Assembly: GCA_003508835.1 (NCBI GenBank)
Contig: PUFA01000012.1
Span: 16,410,001-16,474,000, forward strand
DNA: 64,000 nt
Origin: Eonycteris spelaea
Taxonomy: Eukaryota > Chordata > Mammalia > Chiroptera > Pteropodidae
Reading direction: 5' to 3'
This document shows positions 36,261-49,929 of the stretch, piece by piece. The notes beneath the pieces are model-generated. The model saw only the letters and a list, made by a program, of their open reading frames with translations, did not search any database and was not told the origin of the DNA. Numbering within the stretch: the stretch's first letter is position 1; each line of letters starts with the position of its first letter. The position numbers and the translations under genes were made by a program.

Positions 36261-38589
36261 AACAGTCTATATTATTATCTCTGTTGTACTCACAGTTTCT
36301 TCTCAAGAACGAGGGCTATAACTGTTTTTTAATATATATCCTTATGATTTGATACTAGGCATCTAATATGTAATTCCAGATTTACACAGAGTTGTATTTT
36401 TAAAGTTTATTTTCATGGTGCAGCTCTCTATACAAGTCTTTGTTTTGCCATTTTCAACATTTTAACTGTTTATAATGATGAAGTAATTTATGCTTGATCT
36501 GAGACCGTAACTATATGGTCTGTTTTATACCATGCTACCATATTACAATAGTAACAGTAAATGCAGTCTAGTGAGAACTTTTCTGTTTGACCCATGTGTA
36601 TGCATGTGTGTGACACTTTTGGTGGGGAGACATATAATCATTATTTTCCCTTTGCTGATATAATGGAAAATTGCTCCTCTAGGACATATTAGAACAATGT
36701 ATTTAATGCTCTTCAATTTAATTTGCTAGTATCACAATTAATACAATTAAGGTCACTTGAAATGAAACTATTAACAAATTGAGTAATTTACTTTAACAAT
36801 GTCAGTGTGTTCTCACAATTACATGTGCTTAATTAGTGTACAAGCTATTATTTAATAGCATACTTCACATAGAAAAATGTAATAATGCATTCTTGGCTCC
36901 TTATAACAAAAATAAAGAAACTTTTAATGGACTGAGTGATTTTGTGGAAGAACTGCTAGATATAATGTGATAGAAGATAAAGTACAAAGCCAGAAAGCTA
37001 AGCTTGCAAGAATGTAAATAAAACAAATACTTTTTTTGGTACTTACCAATACATGTCCCATTTATCATTGTGTAAATAGTATTGGAAACTTTTAATGGAA
37101 GTTAGAGGAGAGAATATAGATCCTGAAAATTTTAAGTGTTTGATTTTATCTGGCTCTTGCTTAATACTGCAATAATATTCCAATTTTTGAAAAAATCATA
37201 AAATAAGTTATTCCTAATTAATTACCCTAACGGAGAGGAAGAGAATCGTAGGAATATTTTGCTTCCTATAGCTTTTTGTTTAATATTTTAATATGGGTAA
37301 ATCTTACTTAAGAATCCACTTTAATAGCCAATGAAAAAGCTCTTCTTCTACCCTGCCTACTCTCTGTTGGGGTCAGAAGACGCAGAGAGGAATAAACAGT
37401 TGCATTTATGTTTCTGTATATGTAGAGTAAATGGAAAGAGATGAATTGTCAACCAAGTCGTAATAAGATTTGCTGTCTCTGTAAACATGAGAGCAAGATT
37501 TACTATCATGTAATCAAATAGAGATTTTATGTTGGGGGGAGGAGATACATGCAATCCAGGTAATTCAATACTCTAAAAATCATTTTGATAATCATTTGGC
37601 CTAATTTGATTGACTGATTTAAGTTTACATTGCTTTCATCATCTTTCTGTTTTCCCACTTTGGTTGATGTTAAAGAATTGGTAAAGTTGCAAGTGAAAAA
37701 AGGAAGCAGGTATATGAGAAATTAAGTAATAAATATTTAAATATAAAATGGAAGAAAATTAGGGAATCCACAGTCTTTGAAAAATTAACTATATCCCTCA
37801 TTTCTAGAAAAGAGGTCCATAGGAGTATTTAGTTTTCTAGTACTTGTATCTGTTTATGCAGCATTTCACTCATTGATTTTCATTGTGTATCTCAAATTCT
37901 GAGTTAATTCTACCGGGTTGTTCATAGATCAGAATAGGGTAATTTACTAGAAGAACAATCTACTCAGCAATAGTAGAAAGTTAGTTTAGGTAATTCTTTA
38001 AATCACATTTTGAGTTTAGCATGGGTAAACTACTACTCAGTTGCTACATATACTTCAATAAACAGTTTTCATTTGGCCCTAATTTGATTCTCATTATACC
38101 TGGCCTGTAAATTCTGTTTTGAATTTTAAAATGATTTGTCTATAGATACCTTAGTCTATGTTATAGAAATTTAGAAGAGTAACCTGTTTATTTAAATACT
38201 TGATCTTTAAAATGTAATAGATTTTAAAAAGAGACATATATTTGTATTATCAAAGAAGGCCAAATGTTAGAAGTTACTTGCTTTCTTCCAAATCTTAACT
38301 GCATGTGATCTTCATTCTTAGTTCAATTCTACCTTGAGAGTAAGATATTGCCTAAAACTTCTTGAAATAACATATAATGCCTTTGAAGTGTTTAATCCAT
38401 GTTAGGTCTGAGGATCAATTCAACTGCATGTCAGGGTTACAGCATTTCAGAAGCACTGTCCAAAGCCTATAGAGCACCCTGTGTTTTCTTGGATTAAGTG
38501 AAATTTTAAAATAAGCTCCAGAAGGCCTTCAGGCCTGGTTCTATGCATTTGTTCAGCCACTTTCCAGTGTGACTGAACTGGATTTCTAA

Positions 38590-40210
38590 ATTAAAATTCA
38601 AGACCACCCAGTGTTGTCAACACAATATTGAAGAATGAAGTTGGAAGACCGACACTACCTGACTTAAGAAAAAAGAACCCAGAAATAGTCTTATGTGATT
38701 ATAGTTGAGTGATCTTGACAGAGGGGCAAAGGCAATTCAATGGAGAAATGATAATCTTTTTAACAAATGGTACTAGAATAACTGTATATCCACATGCAAA
38801 AAAAAAAAAAAAGGGACAGATTTTATACCTTTCACGAAAATTAACTCAATGTAGACCATAAACCTAACTATAAAATGCAAAATTATAAAATTCCTAGAAG
38901 ATGACATAAGAGATAATCTTGGTGACTTTGTACTTGGCGATGACGTTTTAATTTTAGTTTCAAAAGCATGATTCATGAAAGAAAATATTGGTAAGTTGTA
39001 TCTCATTAAAATTACATCCTTTTTCTCTTCAAAAGACACTTAATAGAATGAAAGGGAAGCCACAGACTGGGAGAGAAATCTTCACAAAACAAATCTGGAG
39101 AAAGGACTGGTATCTAAAATATACAAAGAACTTTTGTAACTCAACAATAATAAAACAAACAACCCAATTTAAGAATGGGTAAAGTGTCTGAACAAAAACC
39201 TCACTAAAAAAAATATACAGATGGCAAATAAACATAGGAAAAGATGTTCAACATCATAGTTCATCAGGGAATTGCAAATTAAAATGAAATACCACTGCAC
39301 ATCTATTAGAATGACTAAGATTCAAAACACTGACAACACCAAATGCCAGTGAGGTTGTGGAGCAACAAGAACTGTCATTCACTGCTGGTGGGAATACAAA
39401 TGGCACAGCTTCTTTGGAAGGTAGTTTCTCTCTCTTTCTGTCTCTCTCTCTCTCTTTTTTTAAGCAAACTAAGCATACTTTTACCATATGATCCACCTAT
39501 TGCACTCTTTGGTATTTACTGAAATGAGTTGAAAGCTTACGTCCACACATAAACCTGCACACTGTGTTTATATCAGCTTTATTCATAATTGCCAAACTTG
39601 GAAGCAACCAAGGTGTCATTCAGTAGGTGAATGGATAAACAAACTCTAGTACATGTATACAATGGAATTATTCAGTGATAAAAATAAATGAGCTATTAAG
39701 CCACAGAAAGACAAGGAGGAACCTTATATGCACATTGCTCAGTGAAAGAAACCAATCTGAAAAGGCTACATGTATATTATCCAATGAAATGATATTCTGT
39801 GCAAGACAAAACTCTGGAGACACTAAAAAGATCAGTGGTGGTCACTGGGGGTGGGGCGTGGGGAAAAGGGAGGTTGAATAGGTGGGAATGGGGATCTTTA
39901 TGCTAGTGACACTGTATGATGCTCTAATTGTGGATATCGCACACTTCTCAAAACCCATAGAATATACAACACAAGAGTAAACCCTAATATAAATTATGAC
40001 TTTGGTTAATAATAATATATCACTACTGATACAGCGTTGTAAACAATGTACCACACTAATGTAAGCTGTGAATACCAAGGGGGGAACTGTGTGTGCGAGA
40101 GCTGTTGGGCATAGGGGGTATATACGGGAGGGACCTCTTTACTTTCTGCTCATTATTTTTAAAAACATAAAACAACTCTATAAAAATAGTTTATTAATTA
40201 AAAAAAAGAA
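38590..40210 (+). repeat. 5'-truncated L1 LINE, sense, ORF2 end to poly-A
   Basis: Landmarks: 'ttggaagaccgacactacct', 'gagcaacaagaactgtcatt', 'cttttaccatatgatccacc', 'tgaatggataaacaaactct', 'aatgtaccacactaatgtaa', 'catagggggtatatacggga', ending in an A-rich tail near 40200. It includes a (CT)n tract at about 39427-39456. The reading frame is broken, so it is inactive. Confidence 0.9.
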
Positions 40211-40784
40211 GACCCCAGAGTTGTTCTTTCATGGATTTTTACTTCTCCAAGTGGTACCATATCTTTTCTTCCCTTCATTCATCATGCTAGTTTAATATAG
40301 AGTACATACTTAGTTTATTTGAAATATACAGAGTACTCAAGACTAGGGATTCTTGATATGACAAATTATAAAAAGGAAAAATGTGCTACACTCTGTGTTT
40401 ATAATATCTCTCAGTTAACTCAAATATTTTTCGTTTATAACGGTTCTCTGTCTCACTTCTGAAATAGGCGGGATCCTCATAATAGAATCCTTCGGGTAGA
40501 AAGCCTTTCCCATCAGCATTACCTACTACCAATCTAATCCTTCATTTAATTATTTTTTAAAGCATTTTCTTTAATTTAGTAAGCAAAGCCCTTTTTTGTA
40601 GACCAATCCTTGATTCGAGATTGGAAATATAATCATTTCAGCATTAACTCAGCCATGCTTTGGGGTTTTTCTTTGATTTTGAATAGCCTGGTTACTTATA
40701 ATTGACAGTGTAAAGGAAAAGTCTTAGTATATATATCAGATGCCAGCCTGAGGTCAGTTTTTATGCTTGATTAATTTTTAGAAC

Positions 40785-40985
40785 TGAGGTTGCCAGTTTT
40801 TTTCTTTATGGGCCATATAGTAAATATTTTAGGTTTGCAGGCCATGCCATTTTGGTCTGAAAGCAGTCATAGGTAATATGTGAACAAATGCCCATGAATG
40901 TGTTTTAATTAAACATTATTTATCAAAATAGGTCAGCCAGTTTGGCCCAGAAGCTATAGTTTGTTGACCCCCGTTTTAGATTACT
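40785..40985 (+). mobile_element. hAT-type non-autonomous DNA transposon
   Basis: From 'gaggttgccagtttttttct' through 'atagtaaatattttaggttt', 'tgaaagcagtcataggtaat' to 'tatagtttgttgacccc', a 200-bp family with mirrored ends (ggttgcca / gttgaccc). A second copy lies at 63560-63860. Confidence 0.7.
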
Positions 40986-41229
40986 ATGTTTTGAAGACAA
41001 GTATGTTTAATGGAAGCATGAAGAAGATAGTAGAATGTTCTTTTTTCCAAAATTTTCTTTGAATAAAAAATCCTAAAAACTGGGCTGATAGCATTGGGGC
41101 TACTAAACCCAAGTGTTTCTTCACCTGAATTTAGAGGCAACTTACCAACAAGACTTTCATTATGACTCCTTAATATACTACTCACTGAATTTAGCTGGAT
41201 TGCAACTATGCTAGTGTAAAGAAATACAC

Positions 41230-43700
41230 TGATTTTTTTGTGTGTATTCACCTTATATTTTGCAACTTTGCTGAATTCACGTATTAGCTAGCCGCTTCCG
41301 CTTAGTATTTTCTCTACACAAGATCATGTCAGCTTTTAATAGAGATCATTTTCAATTTGGATGCCTTTTCCTTTGCTTGCCTAATTACTCTGGCTAGAAC
41401 TTTTAGTACAATGCTGAATAAAAGTGGTGTCTTGTTTGTGGTTTTAAGGGGAAAGCTTTCAGTTTTTCATCATTAACTGCTTTTAGCTGTTTTTCATAAA
41501 TGCATTTTCTTCTTCTTTTTTTTCTTTAATGTTGTGGAACTTATCTTCCATTCCTGGTTTGTTGAATGTTTTTATAAGGAAAGGATGCAGAATTTGGCCC
41601 ATTGCTTTTTCTGCATCAATTTACATGATCATGTAGTTATTTCCTTTGTTAATGTTCTATATTATATCGATTGATATTTGTATACTGAACCACCTTTGCA
41701 TTCCTGGGATAAACCCCACTTGGTCATAACACATAATCTTTTCAAAATCCTTTAAAAACACTAGCTGGATTCAGTCTGCTAGCATTTTGTTAAGGATTTT
41801 TGTATCTGTATTCATAGGGGATATTGGTCTACAGTTTTCTTATATATTTATCTCAGTATCAAGGTAATGCTGACTTCATAAATAAGTGGCTTCTCTCCTC
41901 TTATAGTTTTTGGAAGAGTTTGATATAAAGATTGGTGTTAATTATTATTGATATTTAGTAGAATTACCAGTGAAGTCATTTAGTTATGGACTTTTTATTG
42001 GAAGTTTTTATTATTGTTGTTGTTGTTGTTATTATTATTATTATTATTACTGATTCAGTTTCTTTATTTCTTGTCGGTCTGTCAGATTTTCTCTTTTTTC
42101 TTTAGTCAGTTTTGGCAATTTGTGTGTTTCTAGGAATCGGTTTATTTAATTTATATTTAATTTGTTGTACAATTTTTCATAGTGTTTTGTATAATCCTTT
42201 TTATTTTTGTACTGTTGTAGTAAAGCTCCACTTTCACTTCTGATTTTAGTATTTTTATGTCAGTCTAGTTAAAGGTTTATCAATTTTGTCTTCTTTCCAA
42301 AACCAGTTTTTGTTTTCATTCATTTTATTTCTACTCTGTTTCATTTATCTCTGCTCTAATCTTCTGCCCTTCAGACTAAATAATTTCAATTGTCTTATAA
42401 TTGAATTCACTGATTATTCTACCTGTTCAAATCTGCTATTGAACACCCCCCATGAATTTTAAGTTTTATTTATTATACTTTTCAGCTTCCAGAATTTCTA
42501 TTTTGTTCCTATTCATAATGTCTTTGTTTTTATTGATGTTTTCTGATTGTTGAGTGTTGTTCTCCTGGTGTCCTTTGGTTCATTGTCCATGGTTTCCTTT
42601 AGCCGTTTGAACATATTATGACAATTGATTTAAAGTCTTTGTCTAGTGACCGTAATGCCTGGGCTTTCTTAGGAACTATTTCTGTTAACTTCTTTTTTTC
42701 TCTCTCTTTCTGTGAATGGGCCATACTTTCTTGTTTCTTTATGTGCCTTTTAATTTTTTGTTGAAACTGAATAATTTTGAATGTGATAGTGTGGCAGCTT
42801 TGGGAATTATATTCTCCCCCTCCTCTTTGGGGTTTGTTGTTTCTTGTGATAGTAGGTAGTTGTTGTTTTAGTACCTTTTTTAAACTATTTTTGTGATGTC
42901 TGTATTTTGTTGTATATAACCATTGAACTCTCTGTTCTATTAGCTTAGTGTTTTGGCAGAGTTTCTTTAAAAAAGAAAAAGTTAAAGTACTTTTCTAGAC
43001 TTTGTATATTGGTTCCATGTTAAGGTAGGCTCTCCTTCATTGCTTAGCCAGGCTATTTACAACTTTGCCTTAGCCTTTATAAACGTCCTGTTTGCATGGA
43101 GCATGAGTTCAGCGAGAGGTGAAAGTTTAGGGTGATTTCAGGCCTATTCTTAGCACCTGTCCGGCACTGACTGTGTATGTGGCCTCCTCAGGTCCCTTAT
43201 ATTACATGGGAACTTTTAAAAGCCCTCATTCCCCCACATATCTCCTTTCCCAACCTTTTCCTTCCTAGGCTATTGGTTTGTCTATTACTTGTCCTGACTC
43301 TTATTTCTAGCCCTTTCCCGATGGGGCTTTTGACTTTCACTGCTTTTAGCAGATGTCACCAGAGAAACTGCCCCAGTCCTGGGAACACTCCAAGTTGGGT
43401 GAAACAAAGGCAAGCACTTCACTGGTCCTTCTGGGGGTTGCCAGAAGTTGATATATTCAGCTACTATATTTTTTTCTCCAGAACAAGGTATGTATCGCTC
43501 ACTCTGACAGTAGCAGCCTGCACCAGGTTTTCACAGCAGCAGCTTCTTTCTTCATTAATCTTTCTTTTGATAAGTTTTTGACTAGATTTCAAGATTGTGC
43601 AAAAGTTGATTGTTAACAGTTTTTGCCAGTTTATTAGTTGCTTTTAAGGAAGGATAGAACCCTGGAGTTTCCTGCTCTACTATTTTTCAGAGTCACTCCT
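41230..43700 (-). repeat. L1 LINE, antisense, long ORF2-containing segment
   Basis: ORF2 reverse-complement landmarks: 'gcaactttgctgaattcacg', 'acaatgctgaataaaagtgg', 'accacctttgcattcctggg', 'tttttgtatctgtattcata', 'aaaggtttatcaattttgtc'. Beyond about 42600 the text resembles the 5' part of old L1s, less surely. The + strand 134-codon frame at 43177 is a chance frame. Confidence 0.8.
42008..42050. repeat. (TTG)n(TTA)n microsatellite inside L1
   Basis: About five TTG units pass into about seven TTA units. Confidence 0.9.
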
Positions 43701-45840
43701 ATAACATAAGATAAAAAAATCTTATTTTTTTTAAAATAATAGCAACAACAGGAAAAATGCCAATAATGTTTTTAGATGTCTACAGAAGAATCACAAGCCT
43801 CAAAATTCCTTTAAAAAAATCCTGTTTTTTATTTCAGCACCACAAGCCCTTGGTAATTCTAGATATCAATTTATTTTTCTTCATTATTGGAAGGTGGTAG
43901 GAATAATAGTATTATACTTTAAAATTTCTCAGTGTGGACCTTATATACACTAGCATAATTTTCAGTGTGTTATGTTGATCGTATTTCTATTAAGAAATAG
44001 AACGTTGTTGTCCGGAGCACTTTGCGAATGTGAAGAACTGAATGTGTTACTCTTTGATTTTGTTAAGAAGATTTAAGTTGGGTTAATGGGACACCTCATT
44101 TCTCTCCCTCCTCTCTCGGTATGAGTGCAGAGGCCCTATCTTAGACCCTGTGAATTCACTCTGGGGAAGGCTGATTTAGCCTGTAGGAGGTTATATACAC
44201 AGTGTTACCTGCTACCCTCCTCAACCCCCGTTCCCAGGGTTCTTGGAGTAACAATGGGTATCCAAACAAGGAGTGGGAGACTTTCTCAGCTTTCAAGTTT
44301 CAAGTTTCTGATTGTTCCTGGCGTTCTAGTTCCACCCACAACATAAAACCCTTAAGTTTCACATTTTACCAGGGTCTAATAATTAAGTTTGTCCCAGCTG
44401 ACATCAGGAGTAAGACAGTTTTCATACTGAGAAATAGCGTTGCATGCCATATTGTGTTGAAAAGGCCTTCTGTTTGTGTCCTTAAGGATGCAACATGAAA
44501 TCATTATAGCCTTATTTCCTTTCAAGGCAGTGGTCTTCACCTTGCCCATCTTTTTATTGCTGTACTTGCTTTCCATCCAGTAATTGTCTCGTGTTCAGTT
44601 ATTCTTTGGTTATGATGCTTCATATTCAGTTTTCTAGTGTGGGAATCTGTTTTTTCTGTTAAACTTTGGTGGATTAATGATAATAAAAGATCAACACTAG
44701 GGTGAAAAATCATTGTTGTCTTCCCATCTGAAAGCAACTTTGTAAGTAGATAAGCTATGAATGATTCACAAATTAACATAGGAATGAAAAGGAGACTCCT
44801 TGATGGGGTTCTTTTGATACTTTGCCAGTTATCTCCAATATCTTCGCCTAATAAGGCCATTTGCTGCTATCAGTTGTCTGTCTGATAGTTCTTGAGAAAA
44901 GATTGTTTTCTTAAAGTCATCATATTCAGGCAGCTATATTTAACAGTTAATGTAATTTTATTTTAAAAATGTAATTGTATGGGCCAAAATGACCTACAGA
45001 CAGTATTTATTTTTTAGTCATTCAGAGGTTAAATTATTTTTTGCAGCTGTCAGGCATGATACTTTAATAGCTCTTTATGTACATTTAATTAATTGCATGT
45101 TAACATTAACATCACAAGTAACTTAGTAACAAGTTAAAAATAAATCTTTTGTCTTGTTAATCAAACTTCACACAAAAATGCAGTAATTAAATATTTGACA
45201 CATTTCTTTACCTTCTACTTTTAATGATTTCGGAATGTGATTAATTTGATACATGTTTATGAACACTGTTAACTGTACAATTCAAATGTGAGTTTTGAAA
45301 TTATTTGTATACACTTTAATAAGACATTTTTATGTAGCATTTAAAAATTCAGTGTAATAGTAAAATCTACTTATGAATAACCTAGAAGTGGACAGAAATT
45401 CTGATTGTGGATTGACCAGTTAAATGTAAAGTTTTGAATTTGTTCTGTTCAAGCCAAAAAGTAAAGTAATTTGTTTGCGCTATTAGGTAGTATTGCCAAA
45501 GCAAATATAAGTAGACTTCATTTAAACCTTCTACATAGTCAGCTGCATGGAAGCAATTAAGATTAGAAACTTAGAGCCTATCAGGAACTTTTGTGAGGGA
45601 GGAGGAGAAACTCTTAAGAATTATTTTTAATGGCAATTTATATAATTTATTTATACCAACATGCAGTTCTTAATATAGTTTATCTGATTTTAAATATGGC
45701 TGTTATGCTAAACCTCTCTTCAAAGACTGAGAGGTGCTATTCTTACAAACATTTAGGAAAAGGACTAAGTGAGTTCAGATGCCTGGCTTGAGTGATGAAA
45801 ATACCAGGAAGCATTTACGTGTTTGGTCATTTCTTGCCAT

Positions 45841-45842
<2 letters not shown>

Positions 45843-45915
<73 letters not shown>

Positions 45916-45917
45916 GA

Positions 45918-45948
<31 letters not shown>

Positions 45949-45972
45949 GAGAGAGGGAAAGGGAGAGAGGGA
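45843..45972. repeat. Long (AC)n array with purine-rich flank
   Basis: About 35 uninterrupted AC units (45843-45912) pass directly into a G/A tract (about 45913-45972) with GACAGA units. Overlapping frames on both strands that read alternating T/H or V/C are repeat artefacts. Confidence 0.97.
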
Positions 45973-47414
45973 AATTAGGGGTATATTTATGCACAATCTG
46001 GCCTTTTAACAAAGAAAAATAAGCCTACTTTTAGGCTGCCACTGCTACGTACAAAACAGCTGAGACTTTAATGAACACCATACTGAGGGCATGTAGGACA
46101 TAAGGCGAATTAAGCAGGTTACAAACTGCACATCTTCTGTTTAGATATAAGAGATCTCCCCAACCCTGACAATTAGTTGTACTGACAAGGCAAGCTGATA
46201 GACAGAAACAGGAGGAGATCATTTGTATCAATTTGAGAAATAGAACAAGTAATAAAATAGCTGCACAAAATAGTCTCACTTTTACTTAAAAATTGTTCTT
46301 TCTCTATATTCTTTTTCAAAAATAAATACACATGGTTAAACAAAAGCTTCTTTTATTTTGTTTGCAAATAAAGACCAACTTAGTTTTTATTTTCATTTAT
46401 TTTTTAAGAAGAGATTTTTCTGGACACTCAAACAAATTTTAATCTTGGTAACCTGACAGCTTTGTTTAAACATTGAATATGAGTTTCTTTTCATGAAAAT
46501 CTTTTCAAAGTATAGCAGTTCAGCTGTGAAAACCGGAATACATTAATGATGACAAAGAAGCTCCAGAATGAGCCAACATTTGTTTTGTTCTTTTACAACA
46601 TTTCCTGATAAATTGCATACACAATGGTGTTGTAGTTATTTTACATTTTCTCTATTTCTTTGCTAATAAGTGTCTTTGTGTTTACCTCTTAAGATGCAGT
46701 ATCTTATTATTTATTACTTTAAGTTATTTTTAAACAAAAATGACTAAGAAGTTTTTTTAAAAAATAGGACTTAAGATACATATTGTGGGAATATTTATAC
46801 ATTACCTTAGATGCACTTGATTAGACAACATAATACATTATTCATGTTTAGGCTTTGGATAATTTTCTTCAAAAGTAAATTCCAGACAATTGTGTTGTGA
46901 AGGTGTTTATTTAAAGATCATTTACTTTGTATAGTAAGTGATAAAAAGATAAGTCATTTGCAAAAACAAAAATATCGAAATATTTTAATGTAATACTTTT
47001 TAAGGATCACAGTATTTATTCAATATGATCATTCTTATATAGAATGACACTGTTAATTTTTCTAAACTAAATATTTCTTAGGGAGAAATTTTAATTTTTA
47101 AAATGTGCATATGTATGTCTTTATTTCAGAAAGATTTGAGGCATATTTTGAGTCACATTCTGTGAATATTAGCCTTTCTTTTCTATTTTTAAAGTTTTAA
47201 TATTTTTTCTGTTACTTTTCAGTAAAATCATCAAAATATTTGCAATTTTAGGATTATATCTAAAAAGTTCTTTGAACTACACTTTGATATATTCTACATT
47301 TACAGGTTGAAGATCTTTTCAAAAGGTATATATCCAAGCTCAATAACTAAAATGAGCTGTGTTGGCCAATTATATGTTTGGTATGTGCCAAGCAATAATA
47401 TTTTATGTTACTTA

Positions 47415-47620
47415 TAAACACTCTATGAATTAGCTTTTGCTGCATAACAAACCACCCCTAAACTCGGTTACATAAAACAAGAGTATTTACTATCGCTAAT
47501 GAGAAAGTGGGTAACCTAGGTACATCTCTTGTTCTGGGCTGAGCTTGCTTGTATGTCTTGGAAAGGGCTGGTCTAAGATGGCCTCACTTATGTAGCTGAC
47601 GATTGGGTGAGGATATTGTG
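47415..47620 (-). mobile_element. MLT1-type LTR fragment, antisense
   Basis: It begins 'attagcttttgctgcataac', 'aaaccacccctaaactcggt', 'ctggtctaagatggcctcac', the mirrored 3' end of an MLT1-group LTR. Confidence 0.6.
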
Positions 47621-47869
47621 AAAATTTTTTGACAACAAATTTGAAAACTAAGGTGAAGTGGAAAATTCATATTAAAAATTATTAAGACTTGCTGAAATAA
47701 AGATATTTCAATTCATCTTACAAAAAGTAATAAGTACTCTATAAGGCTGAAGTATTTACATGACTTTCTGAGTTACATGTTACACATCAAAAATTATAGC
47801 TAGGTAAACTATTACAACATGTACAACATGTAAGGGAGGTAGTAGAGTTAAGAGTTAGAGAACAAATAG

Positions 47870-48143
47870 AGGATGGAAGCAGAAGTTAGAGAGTAGAGAA
47901 GATGCTATGCTGCTGGCTTTGAAGATGAAGAAGGGGTCACAGGCCAGGGAACATAGGCAAACTCTAGAAGTTGGAAAAGCAAGGAAATCGATTCTCCTCT
48001 AGAGCCTCCAAAATGAACATAGGCTTTCTGGTACATTTTATACTTGTGACCTCCAGAACTGTAAGATGACCCATTTGTGTTTCTGTAAGCCACGAATTTT
48101 GTGGTAATTTGTTATCACAGCAACAGGAAACTAATATAGGTTT
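47870..48143 (+). mobile_element. MLT1-type LTR fragment, sense
   Basis: It reads 'gatgctatgctgctggcttt', 'ctctagaagttggaaaagca', 'tgacctccagaactgtaaga', 'gtggtaatttgttatcacag' and ends at 'ggaaactaatatag', the 3' half of an MLT1 LTR. The - strand frame here is not a gene. Confidence 0.8.
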
Positions 48144-48189
48144 CTTTTAGAAGAAAATATAGGAAACTATAGTTTATGGTCACAAAATA

Positions 48190-49400
48190 TTTAACACAAA
48201 AATCATATAAAATTAGATTGAATGTAAAATCAAGAAATTCTATCATCAGAAGACACCATAAAGAGAGTGAAAACAGACAAATCACAATCTGGGAAGAAGG
48301 TAATATGCAAAACTAACAGAAGTTTGATATCCAAAATATGTGAAGAATTTTTGTGGCTCAATAAGAAAAGTCATGAACAAGCCTACATTTTGCACAAATG
48401 TAATACATGTAATATCATACATTTATGATAGCCATAAATGTATGAAAAACCGAAATAAAATCCCAGATTCCATATAGTGCCTTCTAGATTGGCGTAATTT
48501 AAATACCGTGTGAAGAAATGGGAACTCTCTTGTATTACTGGTGGTAGTTAAAATTGGTATCAACACTTTGGAAATAATTCAACATTACAGGAAAATTGAA
48601 TATGACCATATCCTAAGACCCAGCATTTCCACTTCTAGGAATATAGAGAATCTTTTATATCAGAAATTGTGTATAATAACGTTCATAGCTCCATTTCTTG
48701 TAATAACAGAAAACTAGAAATACTCCAAATGTCTATCAGTAGTAGAATAAGGAAATTTTGATATAATCATACACTAGAATATAAAGTAGAAATAATTGAA
48801 CTATATATGGATGACACAGAACTAACAATTATTAAGACAGAATATATAAAGTGTGACTACATTTATATAAATTTTGAAATGATAAAACTACATTGTTTAA
48901 GAATGTGTACATATGTAGTAAAACTATAAAGAAAAGCGAGAAAATGATTAACAGTTTAGGATACGGTTATATTTGAGTGGCAGGGAGGAGGATGTGATAA
49001 TCAGCACAGGTCACACTAGGGATTTCATAGATTTTGGTAATATTTGATTTCTTAAGCTCAAGAATGGCTGCTGAAAATAAGACATTTTACAATTAACTTT
49101 GTTAATTAAAAAGTATGAATTGATTTTTCAAACCACAAAAAGAAGAAGTGGGTGCTTGCATTGCTTGATACTAAAATGTATTTTCGAGCCATTATAATTA
49201 AAATTGTATCATCAAAGAAATAGACAAATTAATTGAAAAATTGGAAGTCAAGAAGATAACAAGTATATTTAACTCTTGTGGTTTAAAATATATGATATAT
49301 ATTTATGATATTTTAAAGAGTTTAAATCAGTGGAAAAAGATAGTTTCATCTAACAATATCTGGACAACTGGTTAATCCGTTAATGTGTATCTGTTCTCGG
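48190..49400 (+). repeat. Old L1 LINE, sense, probably two pieces
   Basis: Landmarks 'atctgggaagaaggtaatat', 'tgatatccaaaatatgtgaa', 'cccagcatttccacttctag', 'ctccaaatgtctatcagtag' follow the ORF2 end and 3' UTR. From about 49140 a second, more 5' ORF2-like piece appears ('tttcgagccattataattaa'). Confidence 0.7.
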
Positions 49401-49929
49401 GTAAGGAAAAGCCATTTCAATCACAGCAGCAGAGAAATTATAGAGGAAAGATTGATTTAAAAAAGTATTTTGTAGTGTGCTTTATTTGAATTTTTGCAAC
49501 CAGGTGTTAATAATCACATATGTGTTTGTTCAGACTCTTAATTTTATATATCAAGAAGTTGAGAATCAGAGATTATAAATGACTCATTAGTTGTTACATA
49601 CAGTTAAGAGACATAACTGGATTGAGAGCTTTGGACTTTGACCTTACAGCCTAATATCCTTTTCATTCTGTCACATTGCCATTATTTAATCCCAATATAC
49701 CTTACATTTGAATTCATTTTTTAATTTAAGATTATTTGCTGTTAGATTAGATGAAAATCCAAGCTTGAAGTTTTACTATAATCTAATAGATTTTTTAATT
49801 TTTATTTTGTAAAGGTAACCAGTTTTTTTTTAATTGTTATGAGCTCGTGGATTTAAATATATTTGATGTGAAATTTGATTTGATTTAAACCTTGCGATTA
49901 TTATCCTATTTTCAATTGCTATTCACTTA

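Noticed and set aside
43177..43581. 134-codon open frame on +
   Set aside because: Lies in old antisense L1-like sequence. It has no family motif, and the protein is generic hydrophobic text.
45775..46022. Four overlapping frames with TH or VC repeats
   Set aside because: Products of the AC/GT dinucleotide array.
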